A stretch of 21,953 nt of DNA, taken from positions 1 through 21,953 of the forward strand of contig RFFU01000103.1 in NCBI GenBank assembly GCA_003697085.1, read 5' to 3'. Below the pieces are notes generated by a model that saw only the letters and a program-made list of their open reading frames with translations, was not told the origin of the DNA and did not search any database. Both the position numbers and the translations under genes were made by a program. The DNA comes from Candidatus Hydrogenedentota bacterium. Lineage in GTDB: Bacteria; UBA8481; J006. Shown in pieces: positions 1 to 8,410 of the stretch. Numbering within the stretch: position 1 is the stretch's first letter; each line of letters starts with the position of its first letter.

Positions 1-3000
1 ATTGATGCTCGACAGCGTCGTCGTCTCGCCGTTGACCGGACGGATCGGACCCGCCGCCGTGGGTCCGGCATTGTCCACCAGGAAACTCGAATCGCCCACA
101 GTCGTGGAATTGGACTGAGCATCCGTGGCGGTGACACGCCAGAAATACCACGCATTCGACGGCAACATCACACTCAAGGACGTCAGCGTCGTCGTCGAAT
201 CGACCGCCGGCGTTCCGAACGCCGGATCGTCGTCCACCAGCAGCCGGTACGTGATCGGCAGCGACGAATCGTTCGACGCCGACCAACTGAAGGCGATACC
301 GAATGCGGTGGTTTCGTATCCTTCCACCGGGCTGATGAGTGTGAAGGAATCCGGCGGAACCGTCTCCGATGGCGTGGCCACCACCTGGAAGGAGTCGGTG
401 CCCGAGAGTGCCGTGTTCCCTACCCGGTCGGCCGCACCCACCCGCCAATAATACGTGTCATTCGGAAGCACCACCGTCGTTCCCGGAGTCGAAACGGTTG
501 CGACGAGCACCGGATTGAGGAAGGTCCCCGCCGTATCCACCTCGACCGTGTACGAAGCCACGCCGGTTCCCGTGTCGGAAGCCGCCCCCCAATCCAAAAA
601 GACCGGAGAGACGACGGACACGCCGCCCACCGGCGCGATCAACGCCGGTGCCGTCGGCGCCATCGTATCATGGATCGCCCGGAACGGAACCGCGGCGCTC
701 ATATTGCCGACGCCATCCACCGCATTGACTCGCCAATAGGTGGTATCGTTCGCGACAAGTCCCGCCGTCGTACTGAAAATTCCCGGCCCCAAGAGCGTGT
801 CCGCGGAAAGAATCGAGAAATTCGAAAAGGCCGAGGTTTGGAAGCGATAGCCGGCCACGCCGGAATGGGAATCGAAGGTGGAATTCCATTGGAAGAGAAC
901 GTTCCTCACCACCGTCTCTGTTCCGTCCGCCGGAGCCAACAGGACCACCGTCTCCGGAGGATCGATGTCAAATAGAAATCCCGAATCTCCCACGGTCCGC
1001 GAATTCGCGAAGAGATCGGACGCCACCACGCGCCAGTAATACGTATCCGAAGGAAGCATTGAAAAATCGAGGAGAATCGAATCTCCCGTCGTCATCGTAT
1101 CCACGGCGGGAGAAGCGAAAGTGGAATCGTTGTCGATGAGAAGCCGGTAGGTTATCGGCGGCGAGGAATCAACCGCGAGCGACCAGCCGAAGAGAATCGA
1201 AGCTACGTTCGTCGCCGTCCCCTGCGCCGGCTGGAGAAGTGAAAACGGTCCCGGCGGCGCAAGGTCCCCGAGCGCGGCTTGAATCGTATCTGTCGTCACC
1301 CCGAAACTGACACTCTGATAAACGAGCCGAACCTCGTCGCCCGGCGTCACGTAAAGAACGCCGTTTTCGGGAGGCTGAGTCGCGGAATCGACGGAGGTCG
1401 AAAGCGCCGAAAAGAAGACATCCGAATCGGGACCGTCCTCGGGAACGATCAGTGTCTCCGTGTCGCCCCGCACCGCGTTGGTCACCGTGACGATGATCGA
1501 ATCGAGAGAGAGCGGATTTCGGTTCTCCTCCGCATCCTCCACGCCGATATAAAGCGTCTCGCCCACCGCGAACGTGTCGCCGGCCGGCGAGTCCGCGGAG
1601 GCTTGCGTGAACAGCGCCAAAGGAAGAATGGCGTGGACGGCCGTCCCGATCAGCGTGTCCGGCGGCGCGGAACCGCCCAGAACCGCCTTGACTCCTCCCG
1701 GTCGCACGAGCCACACCCCCGTGTCTCCGCCCACGACTTTCGAGGAATTCGGCAACACGACGACGAGCAGATTGAGCGAGTCCGAGCCTCCCTGAATCAC
1801 CAACACCAGCGAATCCGCCGTCCAGACCAGCGGAGCCGTACCCGAAGCGACCATCGACGCCACGAAACTGTCAAGCCCGGGATCGTATTCTCCCAAGGTT
1901 CCGGAATCGAGATACAGCGCGAAGGTGTCGAAATCGGTGCTGGCCTGCGGATCCACGTCCTCCATCGTGACCGAAACGGTCGTGATCGTGTCCACCCCGC
2001 CCGACGTGACCACACGGAACGCCAAAACCCCCGTCTCCTGGAAGGGGAAGTGCTTGTCTAGCGTCTTGGCGGAGGTCGGCACGAGAGAGACCCCGATGGT
2101 GTCCGGTGGAGCCGCGATCTGGTGCACCGCCGTCTCCACCAAAACCGAGGCCGGAGCCGTCCCTCCCAGTATCGCCGTCACCCCCCCCGCCGGAACGGTC
2201 ACCCAAAAACTCGCCGTCGGCAGAGCGAAATCGTTCACCGAGACCGTCACAAGACCTCCGACAACAATCCCCATTCCCGGCAAGATTATCGGAGTATCAT
2301 AGACCCACTCACCAGTCACCGAATCATAACTGAAATAGCCCTGGAATTGATCAATCCCGGGATCCCATTCACCGTTCATATTCGAATCGGAATAGGCGGA
2401 TACCGTATCGAAGGCGGTGTCCGAGACCAGTCCTCCCTGGAATTGGATGCGTAACTTGATTATGGTGTCCGCCCCCGAAGAGGAGATGGCGAAGGCTGCA
2501 ACCCCCGTCTCGTCCGCGCCGGCAGGCAGAATGAGTTTGCTCGAAGTGGGAACGACTTGAACGTCGATCGTATCCGGCGGCGGCACCAGTTGCGCCGCCG
2601 CGATGGAATCGGAATAGAACGACTCGTTGATCGGAAAGGCGTCATCGTAGGCGGTGACGCGGTAGAAATAGGTCTCCGGAGCCGCTAGACCCGAATCGAT
2701 GAAATCCGTCGTCGGCGCGAAGATGTCGGCGATCGGCGCCCCCCAATCGCTGGTATCGGGATTTGTGGAGCGGTAGAGCCGGTATCCCGCCAGGATGACC
2801 GGACTCTCCGGCTCCTCGGAACCGACCGAGAGCGACCAGGAAACCTGCACGGCTGTTTCCGAAAGAACCGCGGCCTCGACGGTGTCCGGCGCTCGGGGCG
2901 CCACCGTGTCCGCGCCAGGCGCGGTATCGACGGCCCCGAGCCGGAAGGGTATATAGACGATCGAATCCGCACCGATTCCCCAGATCTTTGACCATATCAC

Positions 3001-5526
3001 GGACGAATCCGCCGTTCCCCACCAGTTGCGGGTGAACGAAAATCCGCTCGTCGCCTCGACCCGCAATCCCGAATCCGGATTCGTGGCACCTCCTTCGATA
3101 TTGTTCTTGACGAGCGTACAAGACGTCACCGCCGCGCCGATATCGAACGCGTATCCGCTGTTACCCTTCGCCGTATTCTGCGCGAGATAAACGCCGGAAA
3201 TGGTAATCTTGAATCCGCTGCCGAGCGATGTCGTATTGTTTTCACTGAGGTTGCCGATAAGAACGTTGTTTGTTCCCCCATCAACGAAAAATCCCGCGCT
3301 CCCATTCGCTCTTGCCATGTTCGTCTGGGCAAAGCAATCCCGCATATGAAACCCCTGCATGGCGTTTCCTTGGGCGATGTTTCCTGTCAGCGTCGATCCG
3401 CCCAAGGGAGCGAATCCCCGCCCTCCGTTCGTTTCAGACACGTTATCCACGTACAGATTGCCTGCCGCCAAGGATACCTCGATTATGCCGTCCGATCCGT
3501 TGTTGTCGACTCTCACGCGACGAACCGTCGCGTTTGTCGCGCCAGAAAGACGAATCCCGTTATAGCCGTTCGTAATTCGAAGGCTTTCGATGCTCCCTTT
3601 CGAGCCTGAGACAAAGACCATGCGGTATCCCCCGATCGTTTGGTCTCCAAAGTCGATGACTGTCGCGGTCGAATCACGCCCGATGAGAAAGACCGTCGTG
3701 TCCAAAACGACCGTGTCCGGCTCCTGATAGGTTCCCGCATCGAGATAAATCGTGTCCCCCTCCGTGAGAAACGGCTCGACTTCATCGAGAAACCGCTTCG
3801 GGGTGGCTGGGCTCAATCCGTCGTTTGCGCTGGATCCCAACGCCGTCGTGAACGTGTCGCCCGTCGGGTCCGTGTCGTTCACGTACCAGACGTTCGGTCC
3901 CGGAGCGGGATTGGCGACGACGATGGAGGCAATCGAGTCGGAATAGAAGGACTCGTTCGGATAAGGCGCCGCGTTGTCCACCGCCGTGACGCGATAGTAC
4001 CACGTCTCTCCTTCGTTCACCGTCGAGTCACTGAAGAATGTGCTCGGCGCCGCAACCGTCCCGATCAAGGCCCAAAGGGTCGTGTCCGGCGTCGCGCTGC
4101 GGTAAATCCGGTACTCCGCGACGTTCGGCGGCACCGCGCTGGATTCCTCGTTCACCGAAGAGACAGCCCAGGAAAGATCGACCTGGCTCATGGATGCCAG
4201 TCGCGCTTCGACCGTGTCCGGCGGGGCGGGCGCGACCGTGTCTGCGCCGGGGGCGGTATCGACCGGCCCGAGTCGGAATGGAATATAAACGAGGGAGTCG
4301 GCCGCCCATCCCCATATCTTCGCCCGAACAGCGCTCGAATCGACCGTCCCCCACCAGTTCCTGATCAGACTGTGCGATCCCAGCGATATGTTCTGCACGC
4401 CCGAATCGGGAATGGTCGCCGGCGGGAGGATATTGTTCTTCTCCATCGTGTCGTTGAAACTGTTCCCGTCGAACACGACCTGATAAGCCTTGTTCCCGAG
4501 AAACTCGTTCCCCGTGACGACATTGTTCGAACTGTTGAAAACGTAAAGCCCCTTCAGGGCGTTTTGTCTCACGCGATTATTCCTGATCAACACGTTCGAA
4601 CTGCCGTCGAGATAGATTCCATACCAGGAATTGCTTTCGGTCGTATTGCCGGAGACCAAATGATTCGAACTCGAAAACAGATAGATTCCGTTGCTGCTGT
4701 TCCCGGAAGCCACATTGTTACGAATCGTGTCGTTCCCGCTGTTCGAGAGATAAATACCGTAGGAGGTGTTCGAATTCGTCGTGTTGCCGGTCACCTCGGT
4801 TCCTGAATCCCCCGTCAAAAAGATACCGTAGTTCGTGTTTCCGTTGACGGTGTTTCCGGAGATGACGTTCCCCGTCCCGCTCCATACATTGATGCCGGCC
4901 GCCGAATTCGAAGACACCGAACTCGTCTCCACCGTGTTGTACGAAGAAGAGGTCTGAATCTTGATGCCGTACGCACTGTTTCCCGACGAAATGCTTTCCC
5001 GGATAATGTTCGAATCGGAACCGTTTTCCAACAAGAAGCCGTTGCTGCCGCAAATGATCACCCAGGCTCGTTCGATCAGCGCATTATCGACGTTGTCAAA
5101 CCAGATACCGTTGTATCCTTTCTCCACTTCGATGTCCCGCAGAAGCAATCCCGAGACGTTCTTGGCATAGATGCCCCTCGCCGCAGACATCGCGGTGCTG
5201 TCGAAAACGATAAAGGTCGCGTTGGAATCCTTCCCGATTACCGAAACACTGTCCATCGTGATCGTAAAGGTGTCCGATTCGTAGTAATACCCCGCATCGA
5301 CATAGATCGTGTCGCCCGGGGATAAAAAGGCCTCCAACGCGTTCAGTGTCCTCACCGGCATCGCCGGAGAGTTTCCAGGATTGGAATCGCTTCCCATCGC
5401 CGTCGTGAAGGAGTCCCCCGCAAGCGAGGTATCGTTGACGTACCAGACGATGGCCGACGCCGGCGCCGGGACGGCGAAAATGCCCGCGGCAAAAACGAAG
5501 AGCAGAAGAACGCGCAGGCGATTCAT
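1..5526 (-). CDS. Giant secreted beta-helix / FN3 repeat surface protein (partial, C-terminus beyond window)
   Basis: One minus-strand frame runs without a stop from ATG 5526 to the window edge, giving 1842 codons and no terminus. I checked nearly all of the frame codon by codon. Residues 1-25 form a signal peptide ending ASA, followed by WYVND and a GSDSNPG motif typical of the start of parallel beta-helix proteins. Residues about 28-400 show Asn/Gly/Ser-rich PbH1/NosD-like coils (GNTxxGNxxYGIxL pattern) ending at WWGT (391). An FN3-like domain (about 425-545) follows. A second WYVND (547), beta-helix, WWGT (835) and FN3 repeat the whole module. Two related beta-rich repeats start near 981 and 1138, a further beta domain lies near 1295-1385, and Ig/FN3-like repeats with a YYWRV core begin near 1420, 1522, 1628, 1724 and 1825. 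It probably acts at the cell surface or is secreted, perhaps in adhesion or carbohydrate binding; the ligand is unknown. The start overlaps the upstream stop (ATGA). Confidence 0.9.
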   Translation of the reverse strand, partial: MNRLRVLLLFVFAAGIFAVPAPASAIVWYVNDTSLAGDSFTTAMGSDSNPGNSPAMPVRTLNALEAFLSPGDTIYVDAGYYYESDTFTITMDSVSVIGKDSNATFIVFDSTAMSAARGIYAKNVSGLLLRDIEVEKGYNGIWFDNVDNALIERAWVIICGSNGFLLENGSDSNIIRESISSGNSAYGIKIQTSSSYNTVETSSVSSNSAAGINVWSGTGNVISGNTVNGNTNYGIFLTGDSGTEVTGNTTNSNTSYGIYLSNSGNDTIRNNVASGNSSNGIYLFSSSNHLVSGNTTESNSWYGIYLDGSSNVLIRNNRVRQNALKGLYVFNSSNNVVTGNEFLGNKAYQVVFDGNSFNDTMEKNNILPPATIPDSGVQNISLGSHSLIRNWWGTVDSSAVRAKIWGWAADSLVYIPFRLGPVDTAPGADTVAPAPPDTVEARLASMSQVDLSWAVSSVNEESSAVPPNVAEYRIYRSATPDTTLWALIGTVAAPSTFFSDSTVNEGETWYYRVTAVDNAAPYPNESFYSDSIASIVVANPAPGPNVWYVNDTDPTGDTFTTALGSSANDGLSPATPKRFLDEVEPFLTEGDTIYLDAGTYQEPDTVVLDTTVFLIGRDSTATVIDFGDQTIGGYRMVFVSGSKGSIESLRITNGYNGIRLSGATNATVRRVRVDNNGSDGIIEVSLAAGNLYVDNVSETNGGRGFAPLGGSTLTGNIAQGNAMQGFHMRDCFAQTNMARANGSAGFFVDGGTNNVLIGNLSENNTTSLGSGFKITISGVYLAQNTAKGNSGYAFDIGAAVTSCTLVKNNIEGGATNPDSGLRVEATSGFSFTRNWWGTADSSVIWSKIWGIGADSIVYIPFRLGAVDTAPGADTVAPRAPDTVEAAVLSETAVQVSWSLSVGSEEPESPVILAGYRLYRSTNPDTSDWGAPIADIFAPTTDFIDSGLAAPETYFYRVTAYDDAFPINESFYSDSIAAAQLVPPPDTIDVQVVPTSSKLILPAGADETGVAAFAISSSGADTIIKLRIQFQGGLVSDTAFDTVSAYSDSNMNGEWDPGIDQFQGYFSYDSVTGEWVYDTPIILPGMGIVVGGLVTVSVNDFALPTASFWVTVPAGGVTAILGGTAPASVLVETAVHQIAAPPDTIGVSLVPTSAKTLDKHFPFQETGVLAFRVVTSGGVDTITTVSVTMEDVDPQASTDFDTFALYLDSGTLGEYDPGLDSFVASMVASGTAPLVWTADSLVLVIQGGSDSLNLLVVVLPNSSKVVGGDTGVWLVRPGGVKAVLGGSAPPDTLIGTAVHAILPLALFTQASADSPAGDTFAVGETLYIGVEDAEENRNPLSLDSIIVTVTNAVRGDTETLIVPEDGPDSDVFFSALSTSVDSATQPPENGVLYVTPGDEVRLVYQSVSFGVTTDTIQAALGDLAPPGPFSLLQPAQGTATNVASILFGWSLAVDSSPPITYRLLIDNDSTFASPAVDTMTTGDSILLDFSMLPSDTYYWRVVASDLFANSRTVGDSGFLFDIDPPETVVLLAPADGTETVVRNVLFQWNSTFDSHSGVAGYRFQTSAFSNFSILSADTLLGPGIFSTTAGLVANDTTYWRVNAVDGVGNMSAAVPFRAIHDTMAPTAPALIAPVGGVSVVSPVFLDWGAASDTGTGVASYTVEVDTAGTFLNPVLVATVSTPGTTVVLPNDTYYWRVGAADRVGNTALSGTDSFQVVATPSETVPPDSFTLISPVEGYETTAFGIAFSWSASNDSSLPITYRLLVDDDPAFGTPAVDSTTTLTSLSVMLPSNAWYFWRVTATDAQSNSTTVGDSSFLVDNAGPTAAGPIRPVNGETTTLSSIN

Positions 5527-5918
5527 TCGACTACCTGGATCTCCGGGTCGTTGAGATCCCGCCCGACCTCGACGGCAGTCGCGCCGTTCTTGTTTCGAAT
5601 GGAAATGTCCCACATCTGCATCGCTCCGGCACCTAGGATCATTTCGCTCGTCAGCGCCGGCACAACCAGCGCCTCCACTTCGATCGGATGCCCCTCCAGA
5701 TTGACGCCCAGATGAACAGCGCCGATTACCTCGATCGTGCCCCCCCGTGCAGCCGTCCCGAAGACCTTGGGCTTCCTGTACCGTGGGACCTGCGTCCCGG
5801 CCGGCAATCGGTCCTCCCGGATCAGAGTGAAAAACGAGCCTGTGTCGAGCAAGGCCTGAACACTGGCAGACGCTTCCTCTACCGTGGTCACCTCCACCTC
5901 CCGGACCGGCTTGCTCAC
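5523..5918 (-). CDS. Retropepsin-like (clan AA) aspartic protease-fold protein, copy C
   Basis: This 131-residue protein has no signal peptide or membrane segment. QALLDTGSFFTLI around residues 21-33 holds the catalytic-type Asp-Thr-Gly (D25-T26-G27), and a later EMILGAGAM segment matches the hydrophobic-hydrophobic-Gly motif that closes the retropepsin fold. The size fits a single-lobe subunit that would have to dimerise to form an active site. The start is GTG 5918, overlapping the previous stop (GTGA), and the stop overlaps the ATG of the giant surface protein (ATGA), so translation of all four genes is probably coupled. It is the most diverged of the three paralogues but keeps the cleanest DTG motif. 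Family assignment rests on motifs and fold pattern; substrate and actual proteolytic activity are unknown. Confidence 0.8.
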   Translation of the reverse strand: MSKPVREVEVTTVEEASASVQALLDTGSFFTLIREDRLPAGTQVPRYRKPKVFGTAARGGTIEVIGAVHLGVNLEGHPIEVEALVVPALTSEMILGAGAMQMWDISIRNKNGATAVEVGRDLNDPEIQVVE

Positions 5919-6274
5919 GCCAGCATCACCCGCGTCGGTTTGAGCGTGCGCTCGAGCGGGTCGAGAAACAATCCCATCGCCTCCAACGCCACGCCCCCCA
6001 ATAGATTAGCGTCCTTTTCCTCGCCGAAAATAACCGGTGAAACCCGGCTCTTCCCCGCCGCTTGGAAGAGCGCCTCCCCCACACTACGGGTTATCTCCGT
6101 TCCGTCTGCCAGGGCAAGCGTAATCTCGTCGTCGGGTCGGATTCCGATTCCTTCGAGAATCTTTGATCGGATGACCGAATACGTCGCGTCCGTATCCACA
6201 ATGCAACGTACTCTCGCCGATTTCCGCCTCTTTCGTGGATTCGCAACAAAAATCGCCAACGTCGTCAATCCCAT
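5915..6274 (-). CDS. Retropepsin-like protein, copy B, with altered active-site triad (DTD)
   Basis: This 119-residue protein aligns position for position with copy A from its first residues (MGLTTLAIFVANP against MGLTTLAIYIANP). That alignment is why I prefer ATG 6274 over an in-frame GTG at 6292; ATG 6274 also sits in a TGATG one-base overlap with the copy A stop. Residues 23-30 read RCIVDTDA, so the invariant Gly of Asp-Thr/Ser-Gly is Asp (D27-T28-D29). The Gly normally allows the tight active-site turn, so catalysis is doubtful. The C-terminal NLLGGVALEAMGLFLDP keeps the LLG motif. It could be an inactive partner in a heterodimer, a decaying copy, or a protein that uses the fold only for binding. 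Confidence 0.78.
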   Translation of the reverse strand: MGLTTLAIFVANPRKRRKSARVRCIVDTDATYSVIRSKILEGIGIRPDDEITLALADGTEITRSVGEALFQAAGKSRVSPVIFGEEKDANLLGGVALEAMGLFLDPLERTLKPTRVMLA

Positions 6275-6660
6275 CACATCACTTCCCCACACCGATTCAT
6301 CCCCGCAAGCATCATTTTCAGAGGCCGAAGTTCGCGCCGGAAAGGATCGAGAACAAACTGTAAACTCTCCAACGTAACCGAACCCAAGAGGTTTGAATCT
6401 CCGGCCTCGCCGAAGATCACCGGCGAGGCGCTCTCCCGCCCCTGAAAAAAGAAGAGGGCGTTTCCTATCTTTCGAACCACCCTTTCCCCGTTCGCAAAAA
6501 AGAACTCTTCCTCGCGATTCGGGCGGATTCCCAGTTCGCGAAGTTTCTTCCCGTCAATGAGACTAAAAACGGCGCCGGAATCGACCAGGCACTCCACACG
6601 GCGCCTCTTCCGGGAATTTCCGGGATTCGCAATATAGATCGCCAACGTCGTCAGTCCCAC
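6274..6660 (-). CDS. Retropepsin-like (clan AA) aspartic protease-fold protein, copy A
   Basis: This 128-residue protein is first in the string that leads to the giant surface protein. VECLVDSGAVFSLID holds the Asp-Ser-Gly motif (D27-S28-G29), and NLLGSVTLESLQFVLDP supplies the C-terminal hydrophobic-hydrophobic-Gly element. The start is GTG 6660, because the frame closes at 6706 with no ATG in between. A purine-rich ribosome site (GGAAAGGGGAAG) lies upstream at a usable distance. No signal peptide is visible, so it is probably cytoplasmic. It shares its N-terminus and overall layout with copy B, which points to tandem duplication. Substrate unknown. Confidence 0.8.
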   Translation of the reverse strand: MGLTTLAIYIANPGNSRKRRRVECLVDSGAVFSLIDGKKLRELGIRPNREEEFFFANGERVVRKIGNALFFFQGRESASPVIFGEAGDSNLLGSVTLESLQFVLDPFRRELRPLKMMLAGMNRCGEVM

Positions 6661-7022
6661 GGCACCGCTTCCCCTTTCCGTTTCTCTCTCTTCTCGAATA
6701 GCCCCTCAATCTGTATCTGCACCTCGGCACCTTCAAACGGTTGACGGCGGTTGATCAAAGACGACGCCTGCGCCCACAACCGCACCACAAGATGCCTCGA
6801 TCCACACAACCGTACGGTATTTTATCAAGAAAAATGGTCGTTTTCCACCCTGAAAGAGTGTGAAAACTGTTACACGCTTTTCTTCATTCTCTAATCCCAC
6901 ATTCGAACTCTGAATTGACGGAGAAGTTTCCGGCTCGTTCTCACTACACATACTTCCCGTTTTATGCATGCTTCCACGATCAGCCCCTACCGTTCCTTTC
7001 CACCCTATGGTAATCTTTCTTT
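6661..7022. promoter_or_regulatory. Divergent intergenic region between the retropepsin string and the lipoprotein pair
   Basis: This 362-bp gap must hold the start signals for both directions. Visible elements are a perfect 10-bp palindrome ACCGTACGGT (6809-6818), two CGGTTGA direct repeats 10 bp apart (6738 and 6748), TTGATCAA (6751-6758), and an imperfect inverted repeat with arms AAGAGTGT (6854-6861) and ACACGCTT (6872-6879). No convincing -35/-10 pair stands out on either strand. A 78-codon minus-strand frame here lacks a good ribosome site and recognisable features. The palindromes could be operators, but that is inference. Confidence 0.4.
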
Positions 7023-7844
7023 ATGATCAACGGAGCCCCTTCCAATCCGTCCTCTCCCCGCTCCCACTCCCCACGCCCGTTTCTCCTTTCCTTCGCCGCT
7101 CTGCTTCTCCCCGCCCTCTCCTCCTGCCTCTCCATCCCCCGCGCCGACACTCCCGCCTTCGTCTCGCCCAAGATCGCCCGCGTTCTGCACGCTCCCGTGG
7201 CCGTCCTCCCCTTCAAAAACTCCTCCGGAACCCTCGGCGCGGACTACCTCTTCACCGATGAATTCAACCTCCGCCTCGGTCAAACCGGCCTCTTTCGCCT
7301 CGTCGAACGCGTCCGCGTCCGAGACCTCTACCGCGAACAGGACCTCGATCCTTCGCGAATGAGCGATACCGACGCCATTCACACTGGAAAGATGCTCGGG
7401 GCAAAGGCCGTCGTCTTGGGAACCGTCACGAACTACAAAAGCGCCAATCGGCCGCCGGAGCTGCCCGTCGACGCCTTTCCCGTCGCACCTCCGACGCCCG
7501 CCAGCGACGAGGACGCCGTCGTCGCGGCCGCTCTGGCCAACGCCGTCGGAGCCCTCGTCACGTTCCTGCTGATGCGGGAACCGGTCGCCGAGGTCGGCGC
7601 CACCGTTCGGCTGGTCGATACGGAAACCGGTGAAATATACTGGCAGGCCCGCGACGATTATCGCGGAGACGAGGAACGAGTGAAAAAACGATTCCGCCGG
7701 GAAGAATGGCCCCGACTCCGCAAAGACGTCGTTTACCTCGCGGCCGTTCTCGCGAAAGATCTCGCGAACAGCCTCGCGGGGGAATGGAAATTGCTTGAAG
7801 AGAAGGAAAAGGACAAAAGATCTCTGAAGGAGGCCGAAGAATGA
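7023..7844 (+). CDS. CsgG/LpoB-like outer-membrane lipoprotein (longer paralogue)
   Basis: This 273-residue predicted lipoprotein has a hydrophobic segment at about 19-33 and a lipobox LSSC with the lipidated Cys at 35. The mature part has the beta-strand VAVLPF (59-64), then FRLVERVRVRDLYREQDLDP (91-110) and MLGAKAVVLGTV (124-135). This is the pattern of the CsgG/LpoB/TolB-N-like periplasmic fold, in which a short-lived strand pairs with an alpha/beta core. VRLVDTETGEIYWQARDDY closes the core. A Pro/Ala-rich insertion with a hydrophobic stretch (165-184) is absent from the downstream paralogue. Translation is coupled to that paralogue through ATGA. Possible roles are assembly of an outer-membrane structure or envelope regulation; no specific partner can be named. 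The ribosome site is weak, but no better start precedes the signal peptide. Confidence 0.75.
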   Translation: MINGAPSNPSSPRSHSPRPFLLSFAALLLPALSSCLSIPRADTPAFVSPKIARVLHAPVAVLPFKNSSGTLGADYLFTDEFNLRLGQTGLFRLVERVRVRDLYREQDLDPSRMSDTDAIHTGKMLGAKAVVLGTVTNYKSANRPPELPVDAFPVAPPTPASDEDAVVAAALANAVGALVTFLLMREPVAEVGATVRLVDTETGEIYWQARDDYRGDEERVKKRFRREEWPRLRKDVVYLAAVLAKDLANSLAGEWKLLEEKEKDKRSLKEAEE

Positions 7845-8410
7845 AGAGAACTTCCGCGTTTCTGTTCGCGTTTCTGGGTTTCGCCGCCGTCGCTGTCTTC
7901 TCCGCTTGCGCGACAGTCCCCTATAAGGTCACGGGGTATTTCGTCTCGGAGAAACTCGATTCCTACAACGGCGCCACCGTGGCCGTTTTGCCGTTTCGAG
8001 GCGGAGCGGGAGCGACGGTGACCGATATGGCGAATCTCGAACTCGGACGCGTCAATCGTTGGCGTCTCGTCGAACGAATTCGTGTCGCTGAACTATACAA
8101 GGAACAGGATTTCGATCCCGATCGCGTCGATGACAAAACGGCGGCAAAGATCGGCCGGATGCTCGGCGCCAAGGCCGTCGTGCTCGGGCAAGTCTATGAA
8201 TACACGCCCGGACGATGTGGCGTCTCGATGCGACTCGTGGACAGCGAGACCGGCGAGCATCTCTGGCAGGCACGCGATACGCTCGAATACCGGAATCCGG
8301 GTGTGCGGGAACTGGCGAAAGGACGCTTCGATTATTGGAGATTACGCAAGGATCCGGAGGCGATGGCGTTCGTTACTGTGCGGGCATTGGCTCAAACCCT
8401 CTCTCGATAA
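7841..8410 (+). CDS. CsgG/LpoB-like outer-membrane lipoprotein (shorter paralogue)
   Basis: This 189-residue protein starts MKRTSAFLFAF, has a clear hydrophobic core and a lipobox FSAC (Cys 23). VAVLPFRGG (47-55), WRLVERIRVAELYKEQDFDP (74-93), MLGAKAVVLGQV (107-118) and RLVDSETGEHLWQARD (131-146) match the upstream lipoprotein block by block, so the two are tandem duplicates. It lacks the roughly 45-residue insertion found in the first copy. The ATG lies in an ATGA overlap with the upstream stop. Its last 38 bases overlap the end of the convergent glycosyltransferase gene. The pair may act together at the outer membrane; this is inference from co-translation and homology. Confidence 0.75.
   Translation: MKRTSAFLFAFLGFAAVAVFSACATVPYKVTGYFVSEKLDSYNGATVAVLPFRGGAGATVTDMANLELGRVNRWRLVERIRVAELYKEQDFDPDRVDDKTAAKIGRMLGAKAVVLGQVYEYTPGRCGVSMRLVDSETGEHLWQARDTLEYRNPGVRELAKGRFDYWRLRKDPEAMAFVTVRALAQTLSR

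Noticed and set aside
3640-4806. 388-codon plus-strand frame
   Set aside because: It lies antisense within the giant surface protein gene, is Arg/Val-rich, and has no domain features. It is a by-product of GC-rich codon use.
6733-6969. 78-codon minus-strand frame upstream of the retropepsin genes
   Set aside because: It has no properly spaced ribosome site and no recognisable motif, and it spans the palindromes of a divergent regulatory region.
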